From positions 1 to 11,556 of the forward strand of contig SLPX01000402.1 of the NCBI GenBank assembly GCA_007131745.1: DNA of 11,556 nucleotides, read 5' to 3'. The notes under the pieces are model-generated. The model was not told where the DNA came from, ran no database searches, and worked only from the letters and a program-made list of their open reading frames with translations. The translations under genes and the position numbers were made by a program. Shown here in pieces: positions 8,440-11,556 of the stretch. This stretch comes from Myxococcales bacterium (lineage in GTDB: Bacteria > Myxococcota > Polyangia > HGW-17 > SLPX01). Within the stretch, counting starts at the first letter, position 1, and every line of letters begins with the position of its first letter.

Positions 8440-8478
8440 TATCCGGCAACGCTCCCCGGGATCCACTGCCGGGATTAA
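8436..8478 (+). other. Stem-loop between the TPR lipoprotein and RodZ-like genes
   Basis: TTAAT-a-TCCGGCA (8436-8448) pairs with TGCCGGGATTAA (8467-8478) through 12 pairs, one of them G-T, with one bulged A and an 18-base loop. It begins on the stop codon of the TPR gene. No T-run follows, so partial termination, attenuation or an mRNA processing site is more likely than a full terminator. Confidence 0.4.
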
Positions 8479-8543
8479 AGATTTGGACCCGCTGGAAGTA
8501 CGGGTGAGTGAGGTTGAGGCTGAGCGGGTGCAAGTAAGTAAAC

Positions 8544-8550
8544 AAAGGTG
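8544..8550 (+). promoter_or_regulatory. Ribosome binding site supporting a TTG start
   Basis: AAAGGTG lies 5 bases before the TTG at 8556. The first in-frame ATG (8598) would remove the start of the conserved helix-turn-helix, so this site supports the TTG start. Confidence 0.55.
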
Positions 8551-8555
8551 AAAAA

Positions 8556-9215
8556 TTGAGGCGTAAAGAAAAAAAGACACAGAGTTTCGGTTTATTCATG
8601 CGACAAGCACGTGAAGACCTCAAGCAGTCACGGGAGAGTGTTTACGAATCGACCAGGGTTTCGGTTGCGATGATAAGGGCGCTGGAAGACGAAGATTTCA
8701 GGAGTCTTCCGGCCGATGTTTACGTTAGAGGATTTTTGAGATCGCTGGCGGCTCACTTGGGGCTCGATGGAAAAGAGGTCTTGAACAAATACTTCGAAGC
8801 TAAACGGGAAGGTGATGCTTCCCGAGCTTTGAAGGAGGGGGGGAGAGATCTACAACCTGCAGATGAAGAAGCAGAACAAGCGAGTCCGGTGGGTGCAAAC
8901 CTGGCTCAGAGGGTGAGCGAGGAAACAGCGATAAAAGCCTGGATGGTGGCAGCTCAGAGGAAACTCGATGAGCGTTCAATGAAGAAAGCTAAACCGAAAG
9001 AAAGAAGAGGCGGTGAGTCCAGGAGCACCGGCGGTTTCGAAAGCTTGTCGAGTGGAAGCTCCAAACGAATCAATTTGGGTCTGGTTCTACTGCTTCTCAT
9101 AATCGCAATTACATTGACACTGTCGTATATGATGAACAGGTCACCCAGTTCAACTCAAGATGTGGATACCCCCGCTGCATCTGACACTGCCGTCCAGTAC
9201 GATTGGAAAGGCTGA
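8556..9215 (+). CDS. Short RodZ-like protein: HTH plus one membrane helix
   Basis: Product of 219 residues. Residues 10-80 form the RodZ/HTH_25 type helix-turn-helix: SFGLFMRQAREDLKQSRESV, then ESTRVSVAMIRALEDEDFRSL, then PADVYVRGFLRSLAAHLGLD, which is the family signature. A charged linker (81-171) ends in a basic patch KAKPKERRGG. One transmembrane helix follows (about 172-193, LGLVLLLLIIAITLTLSYMM), then only about 26 residues outside. In RodZ this cytoplasmic HTH binds MreB and helps set rod shape, and the periplasmic part is a beta domain (DUF4115), which is missing here. The protein may be a reduced RodZ or a polarity adaptor for pili. It follows the PilF-like gene by 116 bases on the same strand. 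The start is TTG. Confidence 0.88.
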   Translation: MRRKEKKTQSFGLFMRQAREDLKQSRESVYESTRVSVAMIRALEDEDFRSLPADVYVRGFLRSLAAHLGLDGKEVLNKYFEAKREGDASRALKEGGRDLQPADEEAEQASPVGANLAQRVSEETAIKAWMVAAQRKLDERSMKKAKPKERRGGESRSTGGFESLSSGSSKRINLGLVLLLLIIAITLTLSYMMNRSPSSTQDVDTPAASDTAVQYDWKG

Positions 9216-9245
9216 CCCCTTCCGCCTGACCAGGCTCCTCTACAT

Positions 9246-9725
9246 CTACATCCGGCCAACGTCGGTATGCCTTTGACCCCCGAACTCACTTACCAAGGCA
9301 TCGTCATAAAAGTCAGCGTAGTGTCCCACTCGTTTGATCATGTCTCTTACTTCGGATTCATCCAGGTCAATCGTGCTTCGCTCGGTCACCATGATCACTC
9401 GTTCGTCCGTGATGCCGAAAGCCGCTCCCACCACTACGCCTGCGTTCAAGACCAGAAGACGACGATAGAGCCGAAGCTGGTCTCTTTCATTTGTGGGCAG
9501 GGTAATCACCGGAGCGTTGACGCGGATGTAATTCTCGCCCTTGTCTTGTTTCAGAGTGACGTAGATTTCGGCCGAACCTTTCATGAAACCCCACGCAATT
9601 CTCTCGTCGCCGGGCGACGCCACCCTGGTTTCTTGTGGGTCCAGACCCAACTCGCCGATGATCTTTTCCACCATTTTAATGGCGGATCGCATGTTGCTTT
9701 CTTGTTTGTTTCTAAAAAGCTCCAT
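9246..9725 (-). CDS. YbjN-fold (CesT/type III chaperone-like) protein
   Basis: Small cytoplasmic protein of 159 residues resembling the YbjN domain family, which has the fold of type III secretion chaperones. Visible pattern: an N-terminal amphipathic helix (SAIKMVEKIIGELGLDP), a strand region WGFMKGSAEIYVTL, then YIRVNAPVITLP, a helix DQLRLYRRLLVLNAG, then GAAFGITDERVIMVTERS and a last helix DESEVRDMIKRVGHYADFYDD. Function in such proteins is mostly unknown; peptide or partner binding is a reasonable guess. The start at 9725 is chosen because AGGAG lies 6 bases before the ATG. The frame stays open 107 codons further upstream to an ATG at 10046, so a longer form cannot be excluded. It converges on the RodZ-like gene with a 30-base gap. 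Confidence 0.85.
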   Translation of the reverse strand: MELFRNKQESNMRSAIKMVEKIIGELGLDPQETRVASPGDERIAWGFMKGSAEIYVTLKQDKGENYIRVNAPVITLPTNERDQLRLYRRLLVLNAGVVVGAAFGITDERVIMVTERSTIDLDESEVRDMIKRVGHYADFYDDALVSEFGGQRHTDVGRM

Positions 9726-9731
9726 CCGGTT

Positions 9732-9736
9732 CTCCT
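9732..9736 (-). promoter_or_regulatory. Ribosome binding site of the YbjN-fold gene
   Basis: AGGAG on the minus strand, 6 bases before the ATG at 9725. It selects the 159-residue form over the 266-residue open frame. Confidence 0.6.
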
Positions 9737-10003
9737 GAACACAGATGCGGATAATACAAGAGTTTGATATGGAGGTCCAGATGTTTGAAATCAGCCTCAG
9801 GTGATCTGCCCTCAGCCCTTCGGGCAGCGGTCTTCGAACGCCCGCTATTTTTAAACCTGCTTCAACTATCGGCCTCGGCACACCAAGCGCCATTCGGCTA
9901 TTTACAAACCGCGGAAAAGATCGACGGTATATCTTTGCGAAAGGGGGAACAAATGTGATATCTATGGTTTCGATATGAATATTGATCAACCGGCAGCGGC
10001 GCG

Positions 10004-10981
10004 ATGCGCCTCGGGGCGAATGGAATGAAAACGAGAGTTTTAACATTTGTGTACCTTACTGGGTTGGCCGTTTGTTTAGCTGGATTCATCGCCGTTGGAA
10101 CTGGGGTTTGGGGTTGCGGGCGAACAGTGGCAGGGGAATTGAGTTTTTGCGGTGACGGTGTGTGTTCGGCCGACGAGGGCTGCGAGGTGTGCCCCGAAGA
10201 TTGCGGGGAGTGTCTCCTTTCATGTGGCGACGGTGTGTGCGATTCAGGGGAAACCTGCCGGAATTGCCCGGAAGACTGCGGTTATTGCGAAGGTTGCGGC
10301 GACGGGGTGTGTGAAGGGTTGGAGAATTGCCGGAATTGTCCCATGGATTGCGGCCGTTGTCCGATGAACTGCGGTGACGGAGTCTGCGATCCCGAGGAAA
10401 CTTGTCGAAACTGCCCTGAAGATTGCGGGGAGTGTTCCCCTGATTGCGGCGACGGAATATGCGGTGACGATGAGACGTGCAAAAACTGTCCCGATGACTG
10501 CGGCCATTGTTCCATGACTTGCGGAGACGGAATATGCAGGGAACATGAAGACTGCAAGAACTGCCCCGACGATTGCGGTCCATGCCTTTTAAACTGCGGC
10601 GACGGGTATTGCGACGTGGAAGAGGATTGCATGAATTGCCCCGAAGACTGCGGGACTTGTCCTCCCTTGTGCGGGGACGGTGTGTGCCAGCAGTTGCTGG
10701 GTGAGACATGCGCTAATTGCCCCCAGGATTGTGAGTGCGGCACTGCTAACTGTGCTCAAGTGTTGCAATGCGTGATGGGCTGCAGCGACCTCCAATGTCC
10801 CAACGATTGTCTCGAATCGGGTTGTTATGAAGCGCAGAAACAGGCACAAGACGTGCTGACCTGCCTGATTACCAGATGCGCAATGTCTTGCATCGACCCG
10901 AGCGCGCCCGATTGCCAGGTTTGCCTCATGGAGCAATGTGGAATGGAACTCATGGTCTGCATGACCGGTACTTGCTCTTGA
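10004..10981 (+). CDS. Exported cysteine-rich repeat protein with eight CGDGxC repeats
   Basis: Secreted or surface protein of 325 residues, about one in five a cysteine. A basic start (MKTR) and hydrophobic run (VLTFVYLTGLAVCLAGFIAV) make a signal peptide; a cysteine in GVWGC could be lipidated, but Trp at -2 is unusual. Eight repeats begin at Cys 49, 74, 98, 123, 148, 173, 198 and 223. The unit is CGDGxC, four or five residues, then xCxNCPxDCGxC, with six cysteines per unit. The last unit has a two-residue insertion and a shortened end. Residues 246-325 form a separate domain with 14 more cysteines and no CGDG motif. Such repeats are common in exported proteins of Myxococcota-type bacteria; the Asp/Glu-rich loops may bind calcium (inference). 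Starts at 10004 and 10025 (Met8) are both possible; neither has a clear ribosome site, and Met8 gives the neater signal peptide. Confidence 0.93.
   Translation: MRLGANGMKTRVLTFVYLTGLAVCLAGFIAVGTGVWGCGRTVAGELSFCGDGVCSADEGCEVCPEDCGECLLSCGDGVCDSGETCRNCPEDCGYCEGCGDGVCEGLENCRNCPMDCGRCPMNCGDGVCDPEETCRNCPEDCGECSPDCGDGICGDDETCKNCPDDCGHCSMTCGDGICREHEDCKNCPDDCGPCLLNCGDGYCDVEEDCMNCPEDCGTCPPLCGDGVCQQLLGETCANCPQDCECGTANCAQVLQCVMGCSDLQCPNDCLESGCYEAQKQAQDVLTCLITRCAMSCIDPSAPDCQVCLMEQCGMELMVCMTGTCS
10148..10738 (+). repeat. Eight tandem 75-base coding repeats (25 residues each)
   Basis: The repeat starts are 75 bases apart, with one gap of 72. The DNA copies share TGCGGCGACGG-like starts but differ widely at silent sites, whereas cysteines, CGDG and CPxDCG are almost fixed. 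This suggests old duplication kept by selection on the protein rather than recent slippage. Confidence 0.9.
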
Positions 10982-11095
10982 TTTGATCTTCGATAATTCC
11001 GGATCCGCGAAAATTTTCTCACTTTACTTTTCCAAGAATTCGTTTATCCCATGTTCGCCTATCAGGAAAAAAGCAGCATGTGATGGAGGTAGACC
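10982..11095 (+). other. Intergenic gap between the two cysteine-rich genes
   Basis: About 114 bases, AT-rich in the middle. I see no convincing terminator or promoter; a GATAAT box at 10992-10997 has no -35 at a suitable distance. The two genes could be cotranscribed. Confidence 0.3.
11085..11090 (+). promoter_or_regulatory. Strong ribosome binding site
   Basis: GGAGGT 5 bases before the ATG at 11096. It is the best Shine-Dalgarno match in the window and fixes the start of the truncated lipoprotein gene. Confidence 0.75.
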
Positions 11096-11556
11096 ATGAG
11101 AGGCAAACGTTTTTTCATAAACATGAACTTGATGTTTCTGCTGGCGGGTTCTTTTTACATCGGATGTTCCGGAAAGGAGAAGTCCCCGGATTGCGTACCC
11201 GATAATTGTGCTAGTTTGTGGGTCGAGTGCGGAAACCACTTCGATAACTGCTCGGAGTATATAAATTGCGGAGAGTGCAACACGGGGTATCAATGTGTCG
11301 AGGGTTTTTGCGTGGCCGTGGAACAAACCTGCGCGGACATCGAACCTTGCGACGATCCTCCTGCCGATGAATGCACCGGAAACGTGCTGGTGACTTATCC
11401 TGAAACGGGCGACTGCGAGGAAACCGACGCGGGTCCGGTGTGTGTGTACCCGGAAAGCACCCATGATTGCGGCGATTCGCACGTTTGCGTGGAAGAGGGA
11501 ACCACTGCGTACTGTGAACCGATCCAAATCACTTGCGCGGACATCGAACCTTGCGA
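11096..11556 (+). CDS. Cysteine-rich repeat lipoprotein, 3' end outside window
   Basis: Only the first 153 codons are present. A signal peptide (RGKRFFINMNLMFLLAGSF) ends in YIGC, giving a likely lipidated Cys24; Tyr at -3 is atypical. Residues 38-72 follow a compact cysteine pattern (NCASLWVECG, DNC, NCGEC, GYQC, GFC), reminiscent of the CG..DGCG..CG.C..G..C modules of exported myxobacterial-type proteins. From Cys79 a second module runs 68 residues, with TCADIEPCDDPP, GNVLVTYPETGDC, CVYPESTHDCG and CVEEG. A new copy begins at Thr146 with TCADIEPC exactly as the window ends, so the full protein probably has several modules. It may be an outer-membrane surface or adhesion protein. The start is fixed by GGAGGT. 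No function can be assigned more closely. Confidence 0.85.
   Translation, partial: MRGKRFFINMNLMFLLAGSFYIGCSGKEKSPDCVPDNCASLWVECGNHFDNCSEYINCGECNTGYQCVEGFCVAVEQTCADIEPCDDPPADECTGNVLVTYPETGDCEETDAGPVCVYPESTHDCGDSHVCVEEGTTAYCEPIQITCADIEPC
11330..11556 (+). repeat. 204-base direct repeat, second copy cut by window end
   Basis: A 23-base identical stretch begins at 11330 and again at 11534, both encoding CADIEPC and the following Asp position. The period is 204 bases or 68 codons, in frame. Identity at every silent site in this stretch suggests a fairly recent duplication or gene conversion, unlike the diverged repeats of the neighbouring gene. Confidence 0.7.

Noticed and set aside
9200..9250. 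Possible bidirectional terminator between the convergent RodZ-like and YbjN-fold genes
   Set aside because: Only short imperfect pairings (GGAAAGG with CCTTCC, GCCTG with CAGGC) are present, with no T-run on either strand.
9821..9852. CGGGC/GCCCG stem followed by TATTTTT, resembling an intrinsic terminator on the plus strand
   Set aside because: No plus-strand gene ends before it; the RodZ-like gene stops 600 bases earlier and faces a convergent gene. The stem is only 5 pairs with a long loop.
10086..10709. Minus-strand open frames of 207, 153 and 100 residues opposite the cysteine-rich repeat gene
   Set aside because: They are mirror frames of the repetitive DNA, which makes long stop-free stretches. 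The products are Arg/His- or Ser/Pro-rich repeats.
10148..10738. Regular 75-base repeats resembling a CRISPR or satellite array
   Set aside because: The repeats are in frame within one long protein, have no unique spacers and vary at silent sites. They are coding repeats.
11024..11527. Minus-strand open frame of 167 residues at the right edge
   Set aside because: It lies opposite the lipoprotein gene, which has a strong ribosome site, a signal peptide and repeated cysteine modules. The minus-strand product shows no motif.

Overview
The window has the look of a predatory or secretion-rich deltaproteobacterial lineage (Myxococcota or Bradymonadota-like). The clues are a very large sigma-54 activator built on an ATPase plus TPR repeats, an orphan MshEN-GAF protein, and two exported cysteine-rich proteins of the kind those groups carry in numbers. 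This placement is inferred from gene style; no rRNA or marker gene is present. No mobile element, tRNA, rRNA or CRISPR was seen.

Left part (2-5760). A tandem cyclic-nucleotide-binding protein on the plus strand converges on a two-gene minus-strand unit. That unit is a 1326-residue sigma-54 enhancer-binding protein (STAND-like ATPase, TPR-type repeats, AAA+ activator domain with GAFTGA, Fis-type helix-turn-helix) followed 10 bases later by a small exported, probably lipid-anchored protein. The ribosome site of the small gene overlaps the activator's stop codon. A good -24/-12 element lies just upstream of the activator gene, so it may drive its own sigma-54 transcription.

Middle part (5700-9725). 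A 340-base gap rich in inverted repeats separates the activator from a minus-strand MshEN-linker-GAF protein. That gene is divergent from a TPR lipoprotein of PilF/PilW/Tgl type, followed by a short RodZ-like membrane protein with an N-terminal helix-turn-helix. The pilF-rodZ order is the same as in many Proteobacteria, and with MshEN it points to type IV pili, cell polarity or envelope assembly. A YbjN-fold protein on the minus strand converges on the RodZ-like gene.

Right part (10004-11556). Two plus-strand genes encode exported cysteine-rich proteins. The first has eight 25-residue CGDGxC repeats plus a separate 14-cysteine C-terminal domain. The second is a lipoprotein with a compact cysteine module followed by a 68-residue module whose second copy is cut by the window end. 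They look like a locally expanded surface or secreted family.

The strongest leads are the self-activating sigma-54 unit and the cysteine-repeat pair. I see no complete new defence or biosynthetic system.
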